Assembly: GCF_008639165.1 (NCBI RefSeq)
Contig: NZ_CP029197.1
Coordinates: 868,001-932,000 of the forward strand
Source of the DNA: Streptomyces venezuelae ATCC 10712
GTDB taxonomy: Bacteria; Actinomycetota; Actinomycetes; Streptomycetales; Streptomycetaceae
DNA length: 64,000 nucleotides
Reading direction: 5' to 3'
A program made the position numbers and the translations under genes. The notes below the pieces were generated by a model. That model had not been told where the DNA came from, ran no database searches, and was given only the letters and a program-made list of their open reading frames with translations. This document shows positions 26,484 to 34,807 of this stretch, one piece after another; within the stretch, counting starts at the first letter, position 1; each line of letters opens with the position of its first letter.

Positions 26484-28550
26484 CTAGCGCCGCGTCCGTA
26501 CCAGCAGGTACAGGAAGTACGGGGTGCCGACGATCGCGGTCATCACGCCCGCGCCGAGCTGGGCCGGGGCGATCACCGTGCGGCCGACGAGGTCGGCGGT
26601 GCACACCAGGACGGCGCCGAGGAGCACCGCGACGGGCACCACGCGCGCGTGCTGCCGGCCGACGAGGGCGCGGGCCGCGTGCGGGGCGACGAGGCCGACG
26701 AAGCCGATGGTGCCGGCGGCGGCGACGGCGGTGGCGCTGAGCAGGACGGCGAGGGCGAGGAAGCCCAGGCGGCCGCGGCCCAGGTGGAGGCCGAGGAGGC
26801 GCGGGGTGTCCTCGTCGAGTGACACCAGGTCGAGTTCGGTGCGCCGGGCGGCCGCGACGACCACGCCCACGGTGAGGACCGCGGCCAGCGGCACGACGTC
26901 GGGCAGGGTCCGCCCGTACGTGGAGCCCGAGAGCCAGGTCAGCGCCTTGATCGCGTTGAACGGGTCGGTGAGGATCACCAGCAGGCTGATCAGGGCCGAT
27001 GCCCCGGTGGCGACGCCGAAGCCGACGAGGACGAGCCTGTTCTGCCGGAAGCCGCCCTTCGCGGCGAGGCCGAAGACGAGGACGGAGCTGACGGCGGCGC
27101 CGGCGAAGGCGGCGCCGGCCACGCCCCACGATCCGGCGGCCGGCACGGTGGTGACGAGCAGGACCGCGCCGAGCGCGGCTCCGTTGGAGACGCCCAGGAT
27201 GCCGGGTTCGGCGAGCGGGTTGCGGGTCACGGCCTGGACGAGGGTGCCGGCCAGGGCGAGCGCGGAGCCCGCGAGCAGGGCGGCGAGGACGCGGGGGACG
27301 CGCGTCTCCAGGACGAACGCGGTGGTCCGGCCCGCCTTGCCCTGGGCCCAGTTCAGGACGTCGCCGAGCAGCAGCTTGGCGTCGCCGAGGAGCAGGGCCG
27401 CGACGACCACGCCGACCAGGACGACGACCAGGGCGGCGGTGGTGGCGAGGAAGACGCCCCGGCCGCGGATCCGCAGCCGGTCGGGCGCGTCGGCCGCCGC
27501 GGTGTCGCGGGACCGGGTCGCCATGACGACGAGGAAGAGCGCGCCGACGAGGCTGGTGACGACCCCGGTCGGGACGGCGACGGCCACGTCCGAAGGGACG
27601 AGGACGCGCAGGACGACGTCGGAGCCGAGTACCAGGGCCGCGCCGACGAGGCCCGCGACGGGCAGGCCGCCCCGGGTCCGGGTGAAGCCGCGGAACCTGC
27701 GGGCGAGCGGCCGGACGAGCGCGGGCGCGCACAGGCCGACGAAGCCGATGGGGCCGGCGAGGGTGACCGCGGCCGTGGAGAGCAGCGCGGCGAGGACGAC
27801 GGCGGTCAGCCGGGTGGCGCGGACGGGGACGCCGAGGCCGCGGGCGGCGTCGTCGCCGAGGGCGAGGGCGTCGATCCGGCGGGCGAGGAGCAGCAGTCCG
27901 ACGAGTCCGGCGACGGCGATCGGCAGCATCTGGAGGACGCCGTCGAAGCCGTTCTGGGCGATGCTGCCCTGGTTCCAGTGGCGGATGCCGTCGGTCTGCA
28001 GGGGGAACAGCAGGAGCAGGCCCTCGGTGAGCGCGGTGAGGCCGAGGGTGAGGGCGCTGCCCGCGAGGACGAGCCGGACGGTGCCGGTGCCGAGGCCGGA
28101 GAGGCCGAGGACGACGGCGGCCGCGGCGAGGCCGCCGATGAAGGCGACGCCCGAGGAGGCGATCAGGGGCAGCGAGACACCGGTGACGGTGACCACGCTG
28201 AGCGCGAAGTAGGAGCCCGCGTTGACCGCGAGGGTGTCGGGCGAGGCGAGGACGTTGCGGCTGACGGCCTGCAGGGCGGCGCCCGCCATGCCGAGGACGG
28301 CGCCGACGAGCAGCCCCGCGGCCGCTCGGGGCAGCCGGGAGGCGATGACGACGGACGCGTCGGCCGGGTCGGCCCGGCCGGTGAGTGCCTTCCACACCTC
28401 GGGGGCGCCGACCGCGGCCGTGCCCTGGGTGAGGTCCACGATCGCGAGGGCGGCGACGAGAAGGAGGAGAGCGGCCGTCACCGGGGCCGCGCCCGTCCGG
28501 GACGTGGCCGCCGGCGGACGGGTGGCGGGGGTGGTTGCGGTGACGGCCAT
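26484..28550 (-). CDS. Fused FecCD-type siderophore ABC permease
   Basis: A 688-residue protein made of two FecCD permease domains in tandem (about 30-345 and 365-688), each with its own set of about nine or ten helices. Each has a cytoplasmic coupling region: [20 protein letters not shown] in the first and [20 protein letters not shown] in the second, and [15 protein letters not shown] matched by [15 protein letters not shown]. This is the FhuB arrangement, in which one polypeptide replaces a permease heterodimer. It imports a ferric siderophore with the binding protein and ATPase encoded just upstream (4-nt gap to the binding protein stop). Confidence 0.93.
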   Translation of the reverse strand: MAVTATTPATRPPAATSRTGAAPVTAALLLLVAALAIVDLTQGTAAVGAPEVWKALTGRADPADASVVIASRLPRAAAGLLVGAVLGMAGAALQAVSRNVLASPDTLAVNAGSYFALSVVTVTGVSLPLIASSGVAFIGGLAAAAVVLGLSGLGTGTVRLVLAGSALTLGLTALTEGLLLLFPLQTDGIRHWNQGSIAQNGFDGVLQMLPIAVAGLVGLLLLARRIDALALGDDAARGLGVPVRATRLTAVVLAALLSTAAVTLAGPIGFVGLCAPALVRPLARRFRGFTRTRGGLPVAGLVGAALVLGSDVVLRVLVPSDVAVAVPTGVVTSLVGALFLVVMATRSRDTAAADAPDRLRIRGRGVFLATTAALVVVLVGVVVAALLLGDAKLLLGDVLNWAQGKAGRTTAFVLETRVPRVLAALLAGSALALAGTLVQAVTRNPLAEPGILGVSNGAALGAVLLVTTVPAAGSWGVAGAAFAGAAVSSVLVFGLAAKGGFRQNRLVLVGFGVATGASALISLLVILTDPFNAIKALTWLSGSTYGRTLPDVVPLAAVLTVGVVVAAARRTELDLVSLDEDTPRLLGLHLGRGRLGFLALAVLLSATAVAAAGTIGFVGLVAPHAARALVGRQHARVVPVAVLLGAVLVCTADLVGRTVIAPAQLGAGVMTAIVGTPYFLYLLVRTRR

Positions 28551-28554
28551 GGTG

Positions 28555-29532
28555 CTACTTCGTCAGGGCGGCGACGACGGAGTCGACGTACTTGCTCATG
28601 GAGCCGGGGCCGCCGAACATCCAGACGCCGTCGGGCAGTCGGTGGACGTCGCCCTTCTTGACGAACGGCAGGGAGGTCCACACCTTGTCCTTGGCGAGGA
28701 CGCCGGCGAACGGGTTGCTGGAGGCGTCGCCGTCGTTGCCGATGTAGGCGAACTGGACGTCACCGAGCTTGGTGAGGCCTTCGACGTCGGTGGCGCCGAG
28801 GCCGTAGGCGGGGTCGCCCTTGACGGTCCAGGCGTTCTTCAGGCCGAGCTTCTCGTTGACCGCGCCGATCAGCGAACCGCTGGTGTAGGGGCGGATCGAG
28901 ACCTGGTTGGAGACGACGTAGCCGTCGGCGAAGGCGTACTTCGCACCGGCGAGCTTCGCGTCGGCGAGCGCCTTGGCGCCTTCCGCCAGCTTGGCCTCGA
29001 ACTGCTTCTTGAGCGCGGCGGCCTTGTCCGTGGTGCCGGTGGCCTTGGCGATCAGGTCGAGGTTCTGCGTCATCCGGCCGATCGGGTCGGCGGCGTCGGC
29101 GGCCTTCACCTCGAGCACCGGGGCGATCTTGCGCAGCTGCTTGACGGCGGCCGGCGGCAGGTCGGAGGTGGCGAGGATGAGGTCGGGCTTGAGGGCCGCG
29201 ACGGTGTCCATGCTCGGCTCGCCGCGGGTGCCGATGTCCTTGGGCTCGTTCTTCAGCGGAACGGCCGTGTCCCAGGTCTTGTAGCCCTTGACGTCGGAGA
29301 CGCCCACCGGGTCGACACCGAGCTCGATGAGGTGCTCGACGACGTTCCACTCGGTGCCGACGACCTTCTTGGCGGGGCCGTCGAGCTCGACCTTGGTGCC
29401 CGTGGCATCGGTGAGGGTGATGCGCTCGGTGCTCTTCTTCGCGTCGTCGGCGGCGGGCTCGGTGGTGCCGCAGGCGGTGAGGGCGAGGGCGGCGGTGGTG
29501 GCGGCCGCCGTGGTGAGGAGGAGGCGTCTCAT
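28555..29532 (-). CDS. Iron-siderophore substrate-binding lipoprotein
   Basis: A 325-residue periplasmic-binding protein of the FecB/FepB class. It has a lipoprotein signal with lipobox LALTACG (Cys about 21), then KKVVGTEWNVVEHLIELGVD, ALKPDLILATSDLP, and a C-terminal VHRLPDGVWMFGGPGSM. It should capture a ferric siderophore at the membrane surface and deliver it to the fused permease. Its ATG overlaps the ATPase stop by 4 bp, so it is the second gene of the operon. Confidence 0.93.
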   Translation of the reverse strand: MRRLLLTTAAATTAALALTACGTTEPAADDAKKSTERITLTDATGTKVELDGPAKKVVGTEWNVVEHLIELGVDPVGVSDVKGYKTWDTAVPLKNEPKDIGTRGEPSMDTVAALKPDLILATSDLPPAAVKQLRKIAPVLEVKAADAADPIGRMTQNLDLIAKATGTTDKAAALKKQFEAKLAEGAKALADAKLAGAKYAFADGYVVSNQVSIRPYTSGSLIGAVNEKLGLKNAWTVKGDPAYGLGATDVEGLTKLGDVQFAYIGNDGDASSNPFAGVLAKDKVWTSLPFVKKGDVHRLPDGVWMFGGPGSMSKYVDSVVAALTK

Positions 29533-30389
29533 GAGGTGGTGCTGAGCCTTTCGCTTCGCGAGTGGTGCCGGCCCATCGCACGGGTGCGCAGCCGGCCGGT
29601 GAGGGGATCGGTGTCGACCTCGATGCGGATGCCGTACGTGTCGGTCAGCCGCTCCGGTGTGAGGACGTCGGAGGGGCTGCCGTCGGCGACGACGCGTCCC
29701 GTGTCGAGCAGGACGATCCGGTCGGCGACGGCGGCCGCCTGGTCGAGGTCGTGGAGGACGGCGCCGACGGCGATGCCGTGGTCGTCCGCCAGGTCACGCA
29801 TGAGGTCGAGGAGTTCGACCTGGTAGCGCAGGTCGAGGTAGGTGGTCGGTTCGTCGAGCAGCAGTACGCCCGTCTGCTGCGCGAGGCAGCCGGCCAGCCA
29901 GACGCGCTGGAGCTGGCCGCCGGAGAGGTGCTCGGCGCCGCGTCCCGCGAGTTCGGTGACGCCGGTGAGGGCGAGCGCGCGGTCGACGGCGGCCGGCCCT
30001 TCCGGGTCTGCCTTGCCCCAGCGGCCCCGGTAGGGGTAGCGGCCGAATTCGACCAGGTCCCGAACGGTCAGGCCGCTGGGGGTGGGGCGTCCCTGGGTGA
30101 GCAGGGCGACGTGGCGCGAGAACTCACGGGGGCTCAGCGCGAGGCAGTCGGTGGCGCCGTCGAGGACGAGCGTGGCGGTACGCGGCTGCTGGAGCCGTGC
30201 GAGGGTGCGCAGCAGCGTCGACTTGCCGCTGCCGTTCGGTCCGACCAGGACGGTCACTTCGCCGGGGCGCAGTGTCATGGCGGCGTCGTGGACGACGTCG
30301 ACGCCTTCGTACGCCACGGTGACGCCCGTGGCCGAGAGTTCATGACCGGGGGGACGGAGAGTCGCGGCGGTCTCTTCACCTGCTTGCAC
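29529..30389 (-). CDS. Siderophore ABC transporter ATPase (FecE type)
   Basis: About 286 residues with Walker A GPNGSGKST, Q-loop ALLTQGRPTP, signature LSGGQLQR, Walker B VLLLDEPTTYLD and the His switch AVLHDLDQA. It powers the siderophore importer. The GTG start lies only 7 nt from the edge of the iron box and has no ribosome site, so the message is probably leaderless, with the box covering the transcription start. It is the first gene of the ATPase, binding protein, permease operon. Confidence 0.92.
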   Translation of the reverse strand: MQAGEETAATLRPPGHELSATGVTVAYEGVDVVHDAAMTLRPGEVTVLVGPNGSGKSTLLRTLARLQQPRTATLVLDGATDCLALSPREFSRHVALLTQGRPTPSGLTVRDLVEFGRYPYRGRWGKADPEGPAAVDRALALTGVTELAGRGAEHLSGGQLQRVWLAGCLAQQTGVLLLDEPTTYLDLRYQVELLDLMRDLADDHGIAVGAVLHDLDQAAAVADRIVLLDTGRVVADGSPSDVLTPERLTDTYGIRIEVDTDPLTGRLRTRAMGRHHSRSERLSTTS

Positions 30390-30396
30390 GCCGCAG

Positions 30397-30411
30397 AGGT
30401 TAGCCTAACCT
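30397..30411 (-). promoter_or_regulatory. Iron box (DmdR/IdeR operator)
   Basis: AGGTTAG-C-CTAACCT is a perfect 7-1-7 inverted repeat matching the core of the DmdR1/IdeR consensus TTAGGTTAGGCTAACCTAA. It sits directly before the ATPase start, where the Fe2+-loaded repressor would block transcription of the siderophore uptake operon. This is well supported by known actinobacterial iron regulation. Confidence 0.9.
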
Positions 30412-30580
30412 TACCGAGCAGCGAAAGTGGGGGGTCCGATCGGGAGGCAAGACGGAATCCGGCCAAGGTCACGTCCATGCCTTCTTCTTGCGCTCCCCGC
30501 ACCTCCCTCCCGCCGCGCGCGCCCGTCCACGCTCCGAGACGCCGTTGACCTGTCACGCGGCCACCGCTACCTTCGCGGCC
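30412..30580 (+). promoter_or_regulatory. Promoter region before the ssu leader peptide
   Basis: Non-coding space between the iron box and the leader peptide gene on the other strand. It should hold the promoter for the leader and ssu genes. I see no clear -35/-10 pair and no other coding region. Confidence 0.35.
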
Positions 30581-30664
30581 ATGTTGCGTACAGCCCTGCT
30601 CACCACGCGCGGTCACATCGACCTGCTGCGGGTGGCCTCCGCCGCGTGTCGCCGCGGCCGCTGA
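30581..30664 (+). CDS. Putative sulfur-responsive leader peptide (27 aa)
   Basis: A 27-codon frame, start MLRTALLTTRGHIDLLRVAS and end AACRRGR. It matches the actinobacterial 'putative leader peptide' family, whose core is a R-x-HIDL-x-RV-x-S-x-x-C pattern and which is found before sulfur-acquisition genes. The single Cys codon (TGT, 30647-30649) near the end is where ribosome stalling under cysteine shortage would act. The stop is followed by mutually exclusive hairpins and then ssuC. The function is inferred from family context; the peptide itself is probably only a sensor of translation. Confidence 0.85.
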   Translation: MLRTALLTTRGHIDLLRVASAACRRGR

Positions 30665-30680
30665 CGCCCCCTCATCCTCC

Positions 30681-30716
30681 CGAGGCGCTCGCGCCTCGCT
30701 GAGGCACCTCCGCCTC
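30681..30716 (+). promoter_or_regulatory. Candidate attenuator: overlapping hairpins downstream of the leader
   Basis: CGAGGCG (30681-30687) can pair with CGCCTCG (30692-30698). The latter overlaps GCCTC, which can instead pair with GAGGC (30702-30706 region), and that GAGGC can pair with a later GCCTC (about 30712-30716). These alternatives exclude one another, the classic layout of transcription or translation attenuation. No T-tract is present, so a translational or Rho-dependent mechanism would be needed. The rest of the 243-bp gap to ssuC is C-rich with no gene. Confidence 0.45.
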
Positions 30717-30907
30717 CTCGGCGCACCCCCGCCTCCTCCGGGCTCTTCGCCTCCCTGACGCCGTGCGTCCGCATCCACGGGCGCCTGCCGTCGGCGTACC
30801 CCTTCCCACGCTCCGACCGCCGTGCACCCGGACCCGCCCCCGCGCCGCCGACGGTCCACGACGCGTACCCGCCCGCCCTCCCCGTCCCGCATCCCCGGAG
30901 TTCCGCC

Positions 30908-31768
30908 ATGACCGTCGACCACGCCCCACCCCACTCCCCGCCCGACATATCGCCTTTGCCGGATGTCGAGGCGCTCACCCCCGATCGGGGCGCCGGCCGC
31001 GGCCTCACCGTTCCCCGCTGGCTGCGCCGCACCGTGGGCCCCGTCCTCCTCCTCGCCCTCTGGCAGACCCTCAGCGCGACGGGAGTCCTGCCGGCCGATG
31101 CCCTGGCCTCGCCGGGGACGATCGCCCGGGCCGGCGCGGAGCTGATCGGGGACGGGACCCTGCCCACCGCCATGGGCGTCTCCCTGCGGCGCGTCGCGGC
31201 CGGACTGCTCATCGGCGGGGTCGTCGGGATCGCGCTCGCCCTGCTCTCGGGACTCTCCCGGCTCGGCGAGGACCTCGTGGACGCCCCGGTGCAGATGCTG
31301 CGCACCGTGCCCTGGGTCGGCCTGATCCCGCTCCTCATCATCTGGCTGGGCATCGGCGAGGCGCCCAAGGTGGCCCTCATCGCGCTCGGCGTCGCCTTCC
31401 ACCTCTATCTGAACGTGTACGCCGGAATCCGCGGCGTCGACGCCCAACTCGTGGAAGCGGGGCGGTCCCTGGGGCTCGGGCGTCGGGGTCTCGTCCGGCA
31501 CGTCGTGCTGCCCGGCGCGCTCCCCGGCGCCATGACCGGACTGCGCTACTCCCTCGCCACGGCGTGGCTGGCGCTGGTCTTCGGCGAGTCCATCAACGCC
31601 GACGCCGGCATCGGCTTCCTCATGAACCAGGCGCGGGAGTTCTTCCGCACCGACGTGATCGTCGTCTGCCTGGTCGTGTACGCCTTCCTCGGCCTGCTCG
31701 CCGACGCCCTCGTCCGCACTCTCGAAAGGCTGCTGCTGCAATGGCGACCGACCTTCACCGGGCAGTGA
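30908..31768 (+). CDS. ssuC: Sulfonate ABC transporter permease
   Basis: A 286-residue permease with about six helices after a 40-residue hydrophilic N-terminus. The inner-membrane component signature follows the EAA pattern: VDAQLVEAGRSLGLGRRGLV, then HVVLPGALPGAM. LRTVPWVGLIPLLIIWLGIG is typical of SsuC/TauC/NrtB permeases. The ATG has GGAG 7 nt upstream. Its end overlaps ssuB by 28 bp. With the binding protein, ATPase and SsuD monooxygenase it forms an alkanesulfonate uptake and desulfonation system. Confidence 0.92.
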   Translation: MTVDHAPPHSPPDISPLPDVEALTPDRGAGRGLTVPRWLRRTVGPVLLLALWQTLSATGVLPADALASPGTIARAGAELIGDGTLPTAMGVSLRRVAAGLLIGGVVGIALALLSGLSRLGEDLVDAPVQMLRTVPWVGLIPLLIIWLGIGEAPKVALIALGVAFHLYLNVYAGIRGVDAQLVEAGRSLGLGRRGLVRHVVLPGALPGAMTGLRYSLATAWLALVFGESINADAGIGFLMNQAREFFRTDVIVVCLVVYAFLGLLADALVRTLERLLLQWRPTFTGQ

Positions 31769-32472
31769 CCGTCCGCGGTCTCACCCGCTCCTTCGACGGG
31801 CGTCCGGTCGTCGACGGACTCGATCTGACCCTGGCCGCAGGGCAGTTCACCGCCCTGCTCGGCCACAGCGGCTGCGGCAAGTCCACCCTCCTGCGGGTCC
31901 TCGCCGGTCTCGACCGGGAGATCTCCGGCACGGTCCTCGTCCCGCGCCGCCGGGCCGTCGCCTTCCAGGCGCCCCGGCTCATGCCGTGGAAGCGGGTCTG
32001 GCGCAACGTCCTGCTCGGACTGCCGGGGAAGCCCGGCCGGGCGGTGGCGGAGCGGGCCCTTGAGGAGGTCGGTCTCAGCCACCGGTCGGGCGCCTGGCCT
32101 AAGACCCTCTCCGGCGGCGAGGCCCAACGCGCCTCCCTCGCCCGGGCCTTGGTACGGGACCCGGACCTGCTGCTGCTCGACGAGCCGTTCGGCGCGCTGG
32201 ACGCGCTGACCCGGATCAAGGCCCAGCGCCTGGTGGCCGAGTTGTGGCGGCGGCGTGGGTGCACCGTCCTGCTCGTCACCCACGACGTCGACGAGGCGCT
32301 GCTGCTCGCGGACCGGGTGCTCGTGATGCGGGACGGCGTCATCGCGTACGACACGGCGGTCGACCTCGATCGGCCCCGCTCCCCCGGCGATCCCGCGCTC
32401 GCCGCGCTCCGTACCCGCCTGCTCGCCGAACTGGGCGTCGCCGAAGGCGAGTTCGCCGAGAAGGCGGCCTGA
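31741..32472 (+). CDS. ssuB: Sulfonate ABC transporter ATPase
   Basis: A 243-residue ATPase: Walker A GHSGCGKST, Q-loop AVAFQAPRLMPWKRV (typical of the SsuB/TauB/NrtD group), signature LSGGEAQR, Walker B LLLLDEPFGALD and switch His in LLVTHDVDEA. It energises the SsuC permease. The gene starts inside the end of ssuC, which indicates translational coupling. Confidence 0.93.
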   Translation: MATDLHRAVTVRGLTRSFDGRPVVDGLDLTLAAGQFTALLGHSGCGKSTLLRVLAGLDREISGTVLVPRRRAVAFQAPRLMPWKRVWRNVLLGLPGKPGRAVAERALEEVGLSHRSGAWPKTLSGGEAQRASLARALVRDPDLLLLDEPFGALDALTRIKAQRLVAELWRRRGCTVLLVTHDVDEALLLADRVLVMRDGVIAYDTAVDLDRPRSPGDPALAALRTRLLAELGVAEGEFAEKAA

Positions 32473-32508
32473 ATCATGCGCCCCCACCTGCTCCGAGGAG
32501 ACCTCTCC

Positions 32509-33543
32509 GTGAAACGCCTCCGGCTGTCCGCCGCCGCCCTGCTGCTCCCGCTCGCGCTCCTCGCCTCGGCCTGCTCCGGCGTCTCCGCCGCCGGCCAGGC
32601 GTCGAACACCGACGGCAAGGGCTCCCTGGTCCTGAACGTCGGCGACCAGAAGGGCGGCGCCGAGGCCCTGCTGCGGGCCGCCGGTGAACTGGACGACCTT
32701 CCGTACCGGATCGCCTGGTCGACGTTCACCTCCGGTCCGCCGCTGCTCGAAGCGGTCAACGCCAAGGCCGTCGACATCGGTTCCGTCGGCAACACCCCGC
32801 CCGTCTTCGCCGCGGCCGCCGGATCGAAGATCACCGTCGTCTCGGCGACCCACGGCGACTCCGCCGGGGAGGCCATCCTCGTCGCCCCGGACTCGCCGGT
32901 GCGGACCGTGGGCGACCTGAAGGGGCGGAAGGTCGCCGTCGCCCAGGGGAGCTCCGCCCACTTCCAGCTGGTCGCCTCGCTCGCGAAGGCCGGCCTGAAG
33001 CCGGCCGACGTCCGGGTGACCCTGCTCCAGCCGGCGGACGCCCTGGCCGCGTTCACCAGCGGCAAGGTGGACGCCTGGGCGGCCTGGGACCCGTACACCT
33101 CCCAGGTCCTGCTGAGCGGCAAGGGCCGCGTCCTCACCGACGGACGCGGGCTCGTCAACGGCCTCGGCTTCCAGGTCGCCTCCCCTTCGGCGCTCGCCGA
33201 CCCGGCGAAGGCGAAGGCCGTCGGCGACTTCGTCGAGCGGCTCCGGCGCGCCCAGGGCTGGGTGTTCGACCACCCCGAGGAGTGGGCGAAGGTCTGGGCG
33301 AAGGAGACCGGACTGCCGTACGAGGTGGCGCTCGCCGCCGTGAAGCGCAGCAACGGCACCCGCATCCCGGTCGCCCTCGACGACGCGGCCGTCGCCTCCG
33401 AGCAGAAGATCGCCGACACCTTCGCCGCCCTGGGGCTCGTCCCCCGCACCATCCGCTTCGCCGACTTCGTCGACACCCGCTTCAACAAGGACCTGCCGCC
33501 GTCGACCACTCCGGCGCGCAGCTACGGAAAGGCCTCCTCATGA
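32509..33543 (+). CDS. ssuA: Sulfonate-binding lipoprotein
   Basis: A 344-residue SsuA/TauA-like solute-binding protein with a lipoprotein signal (lipobox LLASACS). It continues NVGDQKGGAEALLRAAGELD, then the ligand-contact region STFTSGPPLLEAVNAKAVDIG, GSVGNTPPVFA and a C-terminal SNGTRIPVALDD. I chose the GTG at 32509, preceded by GAGGAGA; the ATG at 32476 would add 11 residues before the signal peptide. It should present alkanesulfonates to SsuBC. Its stop overlaps the ssuD start by 4 bp. Confidence 0.92.
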   Translation: MKRLRLSAAALLLPLALLASACSGVSAAGQASNTDGKGSLVLNVGDQKGGAEALLRAAGELDDLPYRIAWSTFTSGPPLLEAVNAKAVDIGSVGNTPPVFAAAAGSKITVVSATHGDSAGEAILVAPDSPVRTVGDLKGRKVAVAQGSSAHFQLVASLAKAGLKPADVRVTLLQPADALAAFTSGKVDAWAAWDPYTSQVLLSGKGRVLTDGRGLVNGLGFQVASPSALADPAKAKAVGDFVERLRRAQGWVFDHPEEWAKVWAKETGLPYEVALAAVKRSNGTRIPVALDDAAVASEQKIADTFAALGLVPRTIRFADFVDTRFNKDLPPSTTPARSYGKASS

Positions 33544-34751
33544 CCGTCCATCTGCACTGGTTCCTGCCGACCGGCGGCGACGGCCGGACCCTCGTCGACC
33601 GGCACGCCTACACGGACGGCGGGATCACCCGCGACCGGGCCGTGTCCGGGGTGCGCGCGCCCGACATCGACTATCTGACGCAGATCGCCAAGGCGGCCGA
33701 ACAGCTGGGCTTCGAAGCCGTGCTGACCCCGACCGGGACCTGGTGCGAGGACGCCTGGCTGACGACGGTCGCGCTCGCCCAGCACACCGAGCGGCTCAAG
33801 TTCCTGGTGGCGTTCCGGCCGGGGGTGATCTCCCCGGTGCTCGCGGCGCAGATGGCGTCCACGTACCAGCGGATCACCCGGGGCCGTCTCCTCCTCAACG
33901 TCGTGACCGGGGGCGATTCGGCCGAGCAGCGCCGCTTCGGCGACCACCTGGACCACGACCTGCGGTACGCGCGCACGTCCGAGTTCCTGTCGGTGGTGCG
34001 CGGGGTGTGGGGCGGCCGCCCGTTCGACCACGAGGGCGAGCACTTCCGGATCGAGGGCGGGCTCACGGCGCTGCCGCCGGACCCGCTGCCCGAGATCTTC
34101 TTCGGCGGCTCGTCGGCGGCGGCCGGGCCGGTGGCGGCGGAGCACGCGGACGTCTATCTGACCTGGGGCGAGCCGCCCTGGCAGGTGAAGGAGAAGATCG
34201 ACTGGATCCGGGGGCTCGCGGAGGAGCGCGGCAGGACCGTCCGCTTCGGCGTCCGGCTGCACACGATCTCCCGCGACTCGGCGCGCGAGGCCTGGGCGAC
34301 GGCCGACCGGCTGCTGTCCGATCTCGACGCCGAGACGGTCGCCGCCGCGCAGCGCGTGCTGGGCCGCAGCGAGTCGGTCGGCCAGCAGCGGATGCTGGCG
34401 CTGCACCGGGGCGGTTCGCTGGGCCGCGACGAGCTGGAGATCGCGCCGAACCTGTGGGCGGGGGTGGGCCTGGTCCGGGGTGGTGCGGGCACCGCGCTGG
34501 TCGGCAGTCACGCGGAGGTCGCCGACCGGATCGAGGAGTACCACGACCTGGGCGTGGAGCACTTCGTGCTCTCCGGCTACCCGCACCTGGAGGAGGCGTA
34601 CTGGTTCGGCGAGGGCGTCCGCCCGGAGCTGGCGGCGCGTGGTCTGCTGCCGGATTCCGTGCCCTCGCCGCTGCTCGGCGTCCCGGCGGCGAACGGCCGT
34701 CCGGCCTCCGCGCCCGGCGGTGCGCCGCTGCTTGTGGCGGGCGGACGGTAG
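33540..34751 (+). CDS. ssuD: FMNH2-dependent alkanesulfonate monooxygenase
   Basis: A 403-residue TIM-barrel bacterial-luciferase-like protein. HLHWFLPTGGDGR, AEQLGFEAVLTPTGTWCED, RGRLLLNVVTGGDSAEQRRF and a late HFVLSGYPHLEEAYWFGEGV are SsuD hallmarks. It cleaves the C-S bond of alkanesulfonates with reduced FMN and O2 to give sulfite and an aldehyde. No FMN reductase (SsuE) is encoded nearby, so reduced flavin must come from elsewhere. The Pro/Ala/Gly-rich last 30 residues lie beyond the usual length. Confidence 0.93.
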   Translation: MTVHLHWFLPTGGDGRTLVDRHAYTDGGITRDRAVSGVRAPDIDYLTQIAKAAEQLGFEAVLTPTGTWCEDAWLTTVALAQHTERLKFLVAFRPGVISPVLAAQMASTYQRITRGRLLLNVVTGGDSAEQRRFGDHLDHDLRYARTSEFLSVVRGVWGGRPFDHEGEHFRIEGGLTALPPDPLPEIFFGGSSAAAGPVAAEHADVYLTWGEPPWQVKEKIDWIRGLAEERGRTVRFGVRLHTISRDSAREAWATADRLLSDLDAETVAAAQRVLGRSESVGQQRMLALHRGGSLGRDELEIAPNLWAGVGLVRGGAGTALVGSHAEVADRIEEYHDLGVEHFVLSGYPHLEEAYWFGEGVRPELAARGLLPDSVPSPLLGVPAANGRPASAPGGAPLLVAGGR

Positions 34752-34807
34752 GCCGCCGCTGGCGGGGGTGCGGGAAGATCCGCGCCCCCGCCTCGGTTGG
34801 TAGAACC

